From: Anisus vortex
Taxonomy: Eukaryota; Mollusca; Gastropoda; Planorbidae
DNA: 64,000 bases
Reading direction: 5' to 3'
Assembly (NCBI GenBank): GCA_949126835.1
Contig: OX421506.1
Coordinates: forward strand, 17,118,447-17,182,446
This document shows positions 54,601-64,000 of the stretch, piece by piece. Position numbers and translations under genes: made by a program. The notes under the pieces are model-generated. The model searched no databases. It was given only the letters and a program-made list of their open reading frames with translations, and was not told the DNA's origin. The stretch's first letter is position 1, and each line of letters starts with the position of its first letter.

Positions 54601-57296
54601 AGACTCAGGGACTCAGACCTGAAAAAAATCCAAGCCTTCACCAGGATTAGAACCCAGTGCGCTAGTCAAACTTGCTACCACAGTGCCTCTTAACCCTTAC
54701 AGTCCCAGGCTCGTATATAGCGGGACTGAAGGTATGCATGGGGAAGTAGGTCGGTACAGGAAGGGTTAATAAACTTTGGTAATGTAATGCACTTTTTACT
54801 AAACATTTGAAATATGTTAATTTATTTTCCAGATACAGCTAATAGAGGAAATGAGATTCTGATCAATGAAATCAGGTCACTAAATGAGGAAATAGGTGAA
54901 ACAGAGTCTAGATACTTAGGATAATTTTAACATGCTTATTAGTTTAATGTTAAATTCATTTAATAGTATATTATATGTACATCCCCACGACGGATACTGT
55001 AACACTGGGTCTGTTGTTGTTGGCATATCATACAGAGGGAAATAGAATATAGTTCAACATAAATATGTTTTGATTACTTTAAAGTTGAGTAAGTTATTAA
55101 GTAATGAGATCTTCAACATCAGAGCCCTCTGAACATAAAGTAATACTTACTAACAGTGGCGTACTTAGGGGAGGGGGGGTCCAAATTTGAAAGTCCCCCT
55201 AGGGCTCCTACTTGAGTGGGGCCCCCAAAAGAGTGTCCGAATTGTTTTTTCTCATATCATAATGTCGAATGTCAAAATGCAGGGGCTCCTAACGAGGCCA
55301 AGCCCCCCGGGCCCCCAAATCCCTAGCAACGGCACTGCTTACTAATACCCCTTTAGTCACAGTTACACTTGTATCACCCAATATTATATTGACAAAAGAA
55401 TAGAAAATAATATTTTTAAACATAACAAAGTTATTATTATATAATATATTTAACAAAAACAATGATAGAGTGAAACCCCCAATAGTCAAAGCATGAAGTA
55501 GCGTGGGATGACTGTATTAGATATTGATTTAATAGTACCATTTGATAGTGTTTAGTAATGTGTGGACTTCTTCTGTTTTAGCAAAAGCTATATCTGAAAC
55601 TGAGGCCCAGAATAAAGAAATATTTAGACTTAAAAGAGAGCAAGGTAAGTGAACTGAGTATTTTTATTATCACTTTTTATTTTAAATTATAAAATTTAAC
55701 ATTGACCTTAATGAAGTTAACAACCAAATTCTTAAGTTATATGTTATAGATGCTAGTTTTCTATATGTAAGATTATTACCTTTTACCTTTATCCATTTTT
55801 TAAATCTAATTTTACATTTTGTTAGGGGTTTTTAAATAAAGTTAAGTTGTTAGTTTTCCTCATTTATTCAGGCAAGGGTTTGTAAATAAAGTTAAGTTGT
55901 TAGTTTTCCTCATTTATTCAGGCAAACCATTCCAGGCCTTCGAATGCCTCTTGGGAAGAAAGAAAATCTATGTGATTTGTGCTTTTATATGGAACAAACA
56001 TTTCTTTTATGACTATTTCTATCTGAGTATTGTGATTAATCGCCATGTGTTTTTAATAAATGTGTTCTTTGTTTACTGTAGTATTTAAAGAATAAATCAG
56101 AGATCATAAACAAGAGTTCACCCTTACTTATTCTTTGGGGTAGATTAATTCTTAAAAAATAAAAGACAAATTTCTTGTCACCAATAGTCATAAGAATCTT
56201 TAAAAGAAATTCTTAACAATACAAAAGGTTTCAACCATTTTTAAGAGTTAACCTGAAACCCAAGGGGAACAACTCACAGATGAATAAATTGGACAATCTT
56301 TTAATCATATAGTTTATCTTTTTCTTATTTTACTATAGCTAGGGGCTTGGAAGAAATAAAAATTTTAAATGAGGAAATACAAAGGTGCAAAAAAGAGCAA
56401 GGTTGGTTGTTGTTTTTCTAGAACATAAACTATATGGAAATATACAGGAAAAGATGTAAATCATATGTCTCACTTTGCTCCTTACTTGTATAGTTAGTTA
56501 TTCCTGTATCCCATTAACATTAATTTAACAATGTCTTTTTACATATTGATGCATTTATAGAGAAAGAACTCACTCTTACACACACACACTTAGAGGCCTT
56601 TGCAATTAATATATTAATGGAATATTAATAATGTAATTTAATGATCTGATTGACATCTGCAAATGTTCTATGTAACATTGTCAAATGGTGCATTATCTTC
56701 CCATTAGTTAAATACAAATGTATATCATTCTATCATTTAGAATTTCAACTAATTTTATAATACAATTTATTTCTTTTTATCCCCATTTCTCTCGTTCTGT
56801 CTGCCAGATGAAACATTGGCAGTTTTGGAGTTCTACAGAAAGATATTGAGCCAGAAGAATTATGAAAATGGTTAGTTTTATTCAAATTGTTTTATTTATT
56901 TATTTATAAATTTTTATTATTATTTTCAATTGTACTATTATTATTATTAAATTCACATTTTACCTAAATAAGGGATTTTATATAGAAAAGTTCACTAGTG
57001 ATAGAGTATTTAATCCTCTAAATCTTCAATAAAGCAACAGCTAAAAATCCAAAAGGATATGGAAACTTATCTATATGTATTCTTAAAATCTTTTGTTAAA
57101 ACTAATATACTGACATCATTATGTAAACATAGTGCAATGTGCTGTAAATTCTAGATCTGAAAGATTCATTTTGCTTATTATCTTATTATAATAGTGTGAC
57201 AAACTGAATATTGTTATTCATAATCTGTTAATAGATTCTATTTCTGTATTTTAGTGACTGTTATTAATGATTTTTTGAGCCTGAATGAGGACAAAT
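48505..57296 (+). CDS. CARD plus coiled-coil micro-exon gene (5' part, at least 11 exons)
   Basis: Coding exons: 48505-48790, 51736-51777, 52475-52522, 53320-53361, 53847-53909, 54073-54120, 54833-54895, 55582-55644, 56339-56401, 56808-56870, 57255-57296. Every intron has AG/GT borders and is phase 1, so the 823 visible bases join without a stop into 274 codons plus one base. Residues 1-95 are a CARD, a death-fold domain that pairs with other CARDs to build signalling complexes in apoptosis or innate immunity. Residues 96-274 are charged and Leu/Ile rich and should form an extended coiled coil. The protein is probably cytosolic and self-associating. The 3' end lies beyond the window, past a 21-bp satellite, so any effector domain is unknown. 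Start chosen for its ACAATGT context and fit to the CARD; additional exons in the large introns cannot be excluded. Confidence 0.8.
48912..49127. mobile_element. Degenerate hAT-type MITE
   Basis: The right end reads GGCTGCCGACCCCTG and the left end TCGGCAACC with a decayed tip; both ends also have GGCACAC inside. CAGGGGTCGGCA is a common hAT terminus. No target duplication can be recognised. Confidence 0.4.
51264..51660. repeat. (TC)n/(TA)n microsatellites in intron 1
   Basis: A TC run leading into a TA run at 51269-51299, and a long imperfect TA tract with an ACACACACA island at 51540-51655. CTTTGTACCAATTG appears at 50970 and again at 51621. Confidence 0.85.
51736..57296 (+). CDS. Exons 2-11 of the CARD gene: symmetric coiled-coil micro-exons
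   Basis: Ten exons of 42, 48, 42, 63, 48, 63, 63, 63, 63 and 42 bases, each bounded by a polypyrimidine-AG and a GT donor and each starting and ending in phase 1. Peptides: DSVERKAEDLKSLK; VSDALKKENRRLKSEN; GALKTENKSLKCRN; AKEHKSAETLRKQVVALKEK(I); AKEKSQKDLSQCSDEL; then exons beginning DTANRGNEILINEI, AKAISETEAQNKEI, ARGLEEIKILNEEI, DETLAVLEFYRKIL and VTVINDFLSLNEDK. Exons 3 and 4 share ALK.EN..LK, and exons 7 to 9 share (N/K)E(I)..LN/K-E, so the block grew by exon duplication. Because all are 1-1 symmetric, any can be skipped without changing frame. The 54073 exon has the weakest donor (GTTTGT). Confidence 0.8.
52595..52702. repeat. 55-bp tandem duplication in intron 3
   Basis: ACAACTTTATATAAATAATG starts at 52595 and again at 52650, each followed by ATGGATATCAATGAGAGTGA. 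Two copies with small differences. Confidence 0.85.
52795..53050 (+). mobile_element. tRNA-derived SINE, copy B
   Basis: The tRNA-like head GTAGTATAGTGGCAGCATGC ... CCTTGGTTTGAATTTTAG has A-box-like and B-box-like parts and is followed by the SINE body (AAGGCTAAGATT, CAGCTCTG, ACCTGACACTAGC, GTGGCCACACAATTCCCTAG). A 29-bp part of the body (GTGTCCATGAGTATGCCCAG-like) is present three times, at 52883, 52912 and 52941, whereas the other two copies have it once. Confidence 0.7.
54440..54690 (-). mobile_element. tRNA-derived SINE, copy C
   Basis: Read on the minus strand it starts GGCACTGTGGTAGCAAGTTT, has a B-box-like GGGTTCTAATCCTGG, the shared body (CTACCCAGCTCTGATGGGCA) and ends after CTTCGAAGGGTACTTTACTT. 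It is the best preserved of the three copies and lies in intron 6 of the CARD gene in antisense. Confidence 0.75.
54690..54769. mobile_element. 80-bp TTAA-flanked MITE-like element
   Basis: TTAACCCTTACAG at the left and AGGAAGGGTTAA at the right form a short inverted repeat (CCCTT/AAGGG) flanked by TTAA, the target of piggyBac elements. Such tiny CCCTT-ended elements are common piggyBac-type MITEs. It abuts the head of SINE copy C. Confidence 0.55.
55154..55337. mobile_element. 184-bp hAT-type MITE in intron 7 of the CARD gene
   Basis: The element starts CAGTGGCGTACTTAGGG and ends CCCTAGCAACGGCACTG, with imperfect terminal inverted repeats (CAGTG(G/C)CGT). It is flanked by perfect 8-bp target duplications CTTACTAA (55146-55153 and 55338-55345). 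It is GC-rich relative to its surroundings, has no coding capacity, and fits a non-autonomous hAT element. Confidence 0.88.
55834..55930. repeat. 50-bp tandem duplication in intron 8
   Basis: AAATAAAGTTAAGTTGTTAG starts at 55834 and 55884, and both copies run on through CCTCATTTATTCAGGCAA. The copies are nearly identical. Confidence 0.9.
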
Positions 57297-57518
57297 GTAA
57301 GTATATGATGTTTGTAATTGAAAATTTAATTTATGTTTTTCTTTTAAAAAACAGTAAAGGTAAATGCCTACTAGGTAAATAGAAGAATTGACAAATAGTT
57401 TTACAAAAAAGAAAAAGATTTGCAAAAAGTTCCTTAGATAAATGAATTGTTAGTTTTAGAGATACAAAAGCTAAAAATAAATATATATAAATACAGAGAG
57501 AAAGATAGATAAATAGAT
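57297..57518. other. Start of the intron after exon 11
   Basis: AT-rich intron sequence following GTAAGTATATG. AGATAGATAAATAGATAG at about 57503-57520 leads into the minisatellite and may be its seed. Confidence 0.5.
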
Positions 57519-60500
57519 AGTTGAACAAAGAGAGATTGATATTCAACAGAGAGATATTGAAATTCAACAGAGAGATATTGATATTCAACAGAGAGATATT
57601 GATAGTTCAACAGAGAGATATTGATATTCAACAGAGAGATATTGATATTCAACAGAGAGATATTGATATTCAACAGAGAGATATTGATAGTTCAACAGAG
57701 AGATATTGATATTCGAGAGATATTGATATTCAACAGAGATATATTGATATTCAACAGAGAGATATTGATATTCAACAGAGAGATATTGATATTCAACAGA
57801 GAGATATTGATATTCAACAGAGAGATATTGATATTCAACAGAGAGATATTGATATTCAACAGGGAGATATTGATATTCAACAGAGAGATATTGATATTCA
57901 ACAGAGAGATATTGATATTCAACAGAGAGATATTGATATTTTAACTGAGAGATATTGATATTCAACAGAGAGATATTGATATTCAACAGAGAGATATTGA
58001 TATTCAACAGAGAGATATTGATATTCAACAGGGAGATATTGATATTCAACAGGGAGATATTGATATTCAACAGAGAGATATTGATATTCAACAGAAAGAT
58101 ATTGATATTCAACAGGGAGATATTGATATTCAACAGAGAGATATTGATATTCAACAGAGAGATATTGATATTCAACAGAGAGATATTGATATTTCAACTG
58201 AGAGATATTGATATTCAACAGAGAGATATTGATATTCAACAGAGAGATATTGATATTCAACAGAGAGATATTGATAGTTTAACAGAGAGATATTGATATT
58301 CAACAGAGAGATATTGATATTCAACAGAGAGATATTGATATTCAACAGAGAGATATTGATATTCAACAGAGAGATATTGATATTCAACAGAGAGATATTG
58401 ATAGTTCAACAGAGAGATATTGATATTCAACAGAGAGATATTGATATTCAACAGAGAGATATTGATAGTTCAACAGAGAGATATTGATATTCAACAGAGA
58501 GATATTGATTATTAACAGAGAGATATTGATATTCAACAGAGAGATATTGATATTCAACAGAGAGATATTGATATTCAACAGAGAGATATTGATATTCAAC
58601 AGAGAGATATTGATATTCAACAGAGAGATATTGATATTCAACAGAGAGATATTGATATTCAACAGAGAGATATTGATAGTTCAACAGAGAGATATTGATA
58701 TTCAACAGAGAGATATTGATTATTAACAGAGAGATATTGATATTCAACAGAGAGATATTGATATTCAACAGAGAGATATTCATATTCAACAGAGAGATAT
58801 TGATATTCAACAGAGATATATTGATATTCAACAGAGAGATATTGATAGTTCAACAGAGAGATATTGATATTCAACAGAGAGATATTGATATTCAACAGAG
58901 AAATATTGATATTCAACAGAGAGATATTGATATTCAACAGAGAGATATTGATATTCAACAGAGAGATATTGATATTCAACAGAGAGATATTGATATTCAA
59001 CAGAGAGATATTGATATTCAACGGAGAGATATTGATATTCAACGGAGAGATATTGATATTCAACAGAGAGATATTGATATTCAACAGAGAGATATTGATA
59101 TTCAACAGAGAGATATTGATAGTTCAACAGAGAGATATTGATATTCAACAGAGAGATATTGATATTCAACAGAGAGATATTGATATTCAACAGAGAGATA
59201 TTGATATTCAACAGAGAGATATTGATATTCAACAGAGAGATATTGATATTTAACAGAGATATTGATATTCAACAGAGAGATATTGATAGTTCAACAGAGA
59301 GATATTGATATTTCAACAGAGAGATATTGATATTCAACAGAGAGATATTGATAGTTTAACAGAGAGATATTGATATTCAACAGAGAGATATTGATATTCA
59401 ACAGAGAGATATTGATATTCAACAGAGAGATATTGATATTCAACAGAGAGATATTGATATTCAGCAGAGAGATATTGATATTCAACAGAGAGATATTGAT
59501 AGTTTAACAGAGAGATATTGATATTCAACAGAGAGATATTGATATTCAACAGAGAGATATTGATATTCAACAGAGAGATATTGATATTCAACAGAGAGAT
59601 ATTGATATTCAATGGAGAGATATTGATATTCAACAGAGAGATATTGATATTCAACAGAGAGATATTGATATTCAACAGAGAGATATTGATTATTAACAGA
59701 GAGATATTGATATTCAACAGAGAGATATTGATATTCAACAGAGAGATATTGATATTCAACAGAGAGATATTGATATTCAACAGAGAGATATTGATATTCA
59801 ACAGAGAGATATTGATATTCAACAGAGAGATATTGATATTCAACAGAGAGATATTGATAGTTCAACAGAGAGATATTGATAGTTCAACAGAGAGATATTG
59901 ATATTCAACAGAGAGATATTGATTATTAACAGAGAGATATTGATATTCAACAGAGAGATATTGATATTCAACAGAGAGATATTGATATTCAACAGAGAGA
60001 TATTGATATTCAACAGAGAGATATTGATATTCAACAGAGAGATATTGATATTCAACAGAGAGATATTGATATTCGACAGAGAGATATTGATATTCAACAG
60101 AGAGATATTGATATTCAACAGAGAGATATTGATAGTTCAACAGAGAGATATTGATATTCAACAGAGAGATATTGATATTCAACAGAGAGATATTGATATT
60201 CAACAGAGAGATATTGATATTCAACAGAGAGATATTGATATTCAACAGAGAGATATTGATATTTAACAGAGATATTGATATTCAACAGAGAGATATTGAT
60301 AGTTCAACAGAGAGATATTGATATTTCAACAGAGAGATATTGATATTCAACAGAGAGATATTGATAGTTTAACAGAGAGATATTGATATTCAACAGAGAG
60401 ATATTGATATTCAACAGAGAGATATTGATATTCAACAGAGAGATATTGATATTCAACAGAGAGATATTGATATTCAGCAGAGAGATATTGATATTCAACA

Positions 60501-63500
60501 GAGAGATATTGATAGTTTAACAGAGAGATATTGATATTCAACAGAGAGATATTGATATTCAACAGAGAGATATTGATATTCAACAGAGAGATATTGATAT
60601 TCAACAGAGAGATATTGATATTCAACGGAGAGATATTGATATTCAACAGAGAGATATTGATATTCAACAGAGAGATATTGATATTCAACAGAGAGATATT
60701 GATTATTAACAGAGAGATATTGATATTCAACAGAGAGATATTGATATTCAACAGAGAGATATTGATATCCAACAGAGAGATATTGATATTCAACAGAGAG
60801 ATATTGATATTCAACAGAGAGATATTGATATTCAACAGAGAGATATTGATATTCAACAGAGAGATATTGATATTCAACAGAGAGATATTGATAGTTCAAC
60901 AGAGAGATATTGATATTCAACAGAGAGATATTGATTATTAACAGAGAGATATTGATATTCAACAGAGAGATATTGATATTCAACAGAGAGATATTGATAT
61001 TCAACAGAGAGATATTGATATTCAACAGAGATATATTGATATTCAACAGAGAGATATTGATAGTTCAACAGAGAGATATTGATATTCAACAGAGAGATAT
61101 TGATATTCAACAGAGAGATATTGATATTCAACAGAGAGATATTGATATTCAACAGAGAGATATTGATATTCAACAGAGAGATATTGATAGTTTAACAGAG
61201 AGATATTGATATTCAACAGAGAGATATTGATATTCAACAGAGAGATATTGATATTCAACAGAGAGATATTGATATTCAACAGAGAGATATTGATATTCAA
61301 CGGAGAGATATTGATATTCAACAGAGAGATATTGATATTCAACAGAGAGATATTGATATTCAACAGAGAGATATTGATATTCAACAGAGAGATATTGATA
61401 TTCAACAGAGAGATATTGATAGTTCAACAGAGAAATATTGATATTCAACAGAGAGATATTGATTATTAACAGAGAGATATTGATATTCAACAGAGAGATA
61501 TTGATATTCAACAGAGAGATATTGATATTCAACAGAGAGATATTGATATTCAACAGAGATATATTGATATTCAACAGAGAGATATTGATAGTTCAACAGA
61601 GAGATATTGATATTCAACAGAGAGATATTGATATTCAACAGAGAGATATTGATATTCAACAGAGAGATATTGATATTCAACAGAGAGATATTGATATTCA
61701 ACAGAGAGATATTGATAGTTTAACAGAGAGATATTGATATTCAACAGAGAGATATTGATATTCAACAGAGAGATATTGATATTTAACAGAGAGATATTGA
61801 TATTCAACAGAGAGATATTGATATTCAACGGAGAGATATTGATATTCAACGGAGAGATATTGATATTCAACAGAGAGATATTGATATTCAACAGAGAGAT
61901 ATTGATATTCAACAGAGAGATATTGATATTCAACAGAGAGATATTGATATTCAACAGAGAGATATTGATATTCAACAGAGAGATATTGATATTCAACAGA
62001 GAGATATTGATATTTAACAGAGATATTGATATTCAACAGAGAGATATTGATAGTTCAACAGAGAGATATTGATATTTCAACAGAGAGATATTGATATTCA
62101 ACAGAGAGATATTGATAGTTTAACAGAGAGATATTGATATTCAACAGAGAGATATTGATATTCAACAGAGAGATATTGATATTCAACAGAGAGATATTGA
62201 TATTCAACAGAGAGATATTGATATTCAACAGAGAGATATTGATATTCAGCAGAGAGATATTGATATTCAACAGAGAGATATTGATATTCAACAGAGAGAT
62301 ATTGATATTTAACAGAGAGATATTGATATTCAACAGAGAGATATTGATATTCAACAGAGAGATATTGATATTCAACGGAGAGATATTGATATTCAACAGA
62401 GAGATATTGATATTCAACAGAGAGATATTGATATTCAACAGAGAGATATTGATATTCAACAGAGAGATATTGATAGTTTAACAGAGAGATATTGATATTC
62501 AACAGAGAGATATTGATATTCAACAGAGAGATATTGATATTCAACAGAGAGATATTGATATTCAACAGAGAGATATTGATATTCAACAGAGAGATATTGA
62601 TATTCAACAGAGAGATATTGATATTCAACAGAGAGATATTGATATTCAACAGAGAGATATTGATAGTTCAACAGAGAGATATTGATATTCAACAGAGAGA
62701 TATTGATATTCAACGGAGAGATATTGATATTCAACAGAGAGATATTGATATTAAACAGAGATATTGATATTCAACAGAGAGATATTGATATTCAACAGAG
62801 AGATATTGATATTCAACAGAGAGATATTGATATTCAACAGAGAGATATTGATATTTTAACTGAGAGATATTGATATTCAACAGAGAGATATTGATATTCA
62901 ACAGAGAGATATTGATATTCAACAGAGAGATATTGATATTCAACAGGGAGATATTGATATTCAACAGGGAGATATTGATATTCAACAGAGAGATATTGAT
63001 ATTCAACAGAGAGATATTGATATTCAACAGGGAGATATTGATATTCAACAGAGAGATATTGATATTCAACAGAGAGATATTGATATTCAACAGAGAGATA
63101 TTGATATTCAACAGAGAGATATTGATATTCAACAGGGAGATATTGATATTCAACAGGGAGATATTGATATTCAACAGAGAGATATTGATATTCAACAGAG
63201 AGATATTGATATTCAACAGAGAGATATTGATATTCAACAGAGAGATATTGATATTTCAACTGAGAGATATTGATATTCAACAGAGAGATATTGATATTCA
63301 ACAGAGAGATATTGATATTCAACAGAGAGATATTGATATTCAACAGAGAGATATTGATATTCAACAGAGAGATATTGATAGTTCAACAGAGAGATATTGA
63401 TATTCAACAGAGAGATATTGATATTCAACAGAGAGATATTGATAGTTCAACAGAGAGATATTGATATTCAACAGAGAGATATTGATTATTAACAGAGAGA

Positions 63501-64000
63501 TATTGATATTCAACAGAGAGATATTGATATTCAACAGAGAGATATTGATATTCAACAGAGAGATATTGATATTCAACAGAGAGATATTGATATTCAACAG
63601 AGAGATATTGATATTCAACAGAGAGATATTGATATTCAACAGAGAGATATTGATAGTTCAACAGAGAGATATTGATATTCAACAGAGAGATATTGATTAT
63701 TAACAGAGATATATTGATAGTTCAACAGAGAGATATTGATATTCAACAGAGAGATATTGATATTCAACAGAGAAATATTGATATTCAACAGAGAGATATT
63801 GATATTCAACAGAGAGATATTGATATTCAACAGAGAGATATTGATATTCAACAGAGAGATATTGATATTCAACAGAGAGATATTGATATTCAACGGAGAG
63901 ATATTGATATTCAACGGAGAGATATTGATATTCAACAGAGAGATATTGATATTCAACAGAGAGATATTGATATTCAACAGAGAGATATTGATATTCAACA
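57519..64000. repeat. 21-bp minisatellite, at least 6.48 kb, continuing beyond the window
   Basis: The basic unit is GATATTCAACAGAGAGATATT (the reading shift is arbitrary). By length about 300 units are present. Recurrent variants are GATAGTTCAAC and GATAGTTTAAC (22 bases), GATATTTCAAC (22), GATTATTAAC, a shortened TTTAACAGAGATATT unit, ACGGAGAG, and ACAGGGAG. Larger blocks are duplicated: offsets of 528 (60910-61209 and 61438-61737), 1013 (59291-59485 and 60304-60498) and 4977 (58293-58726 and 63270-63703). The first units at 57519-57560 are the most diverged, which marks the array edge. Because 21 is a multiple of three it is open for long stretches in several frames on both strands, but one-base length variants break every frame, so I treat it as non-coding. 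It lies in the intron after exon 11 of the CARD gene, or just beyond the gene's 3' end. Confidence 0.95.

Noticed and set aside
57521..63998. Dozens of long open frames (QQRDIDI, IFNREIL, NINISLL, YQYLSVE repeats) on both strands
   Set aside because: They are a by-product of a 21-bp repeat that lacks stops in most frames. One-base length variants break each frame and there are no splice sites or start contexts supporting translation.

Overview
The window looks like non-coding-rich DNA from an invertebrate animal, most likely a mollusc and perhaps a gastropod. The evidence is AT-rich sequence, a gene split into tiny exons with GT/AG borders, tRNA-type SINEs, and relics of many animal transposon families: hAT, piggyBac, Tigger/pogo, Mutator-like, Merlin, Ty3/Gypsy and non-LTR elements. 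The taxonomic guess is inference from that repeat mix. Nothing points to a bacterium, plasmid or free virus.

Bases 1 to about 24,000 are a transposon graveyard, nearly all on the minus strand and broken by stops and frameshifts. In order there are an LTR-element primer-binding site matching tRNA-Leu, a BED-type hAT piece, Gypsy gag and integrase scraps, several Mutator-like pieces, a Merlin zinc ribbon, an internally deleted piggyBac ORF of 288 residues, a Tigger transposase carrying an insertion, two related piggyBac relics, a non-LTR endonuclease and more pogo-like tails.

Bases 24,351 to 38,488 are a tandem array of a roughly 4.28 kb unit: three full copies and one internally deleted copy. 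Each full copy joins a piece of a DUF4806-type gene, the C-terminal end of a non-LTR reverse transcriptase, and a transposase-like gene of the YDET / CAGQNKN family. Two stretches of that transposase have themselves become minisatellites, a 43-bp unit (6/6/9 copies) and a 64-bp unit (14/14/10 copies).

Bases 38,500 to 48,300 are mostly empty, with a piggyBac tail, a 740-bp hAT-type non-autonomous element with a perfect 8-bp target duplication, a SINE and two opposed non-LTR 3' ends.

The one convincing host gene runs on the plus strand from 48,505 past 57,296. It encodes an N-terminal CARD followed by ten visible micro-exons (42, 48 or 63 nt), all phase 1-1 and all predicted to form coiled coil. 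The 3' end lies outside the window. SINEs, a hAT MITE and a TTAA-flanked MITE sit in its introns. After the eleventh exon the sequence enters a 21-bp minisatellite of at least 6.48 kb, with nested higher-order duplications, which runs off the end of the window.

The most novel candidates are the CARD plus symmetric micro-exon gene next to a 21-bp megasatellite, and the tandem array in which transposase coding sequence has been turned into minisatellites.
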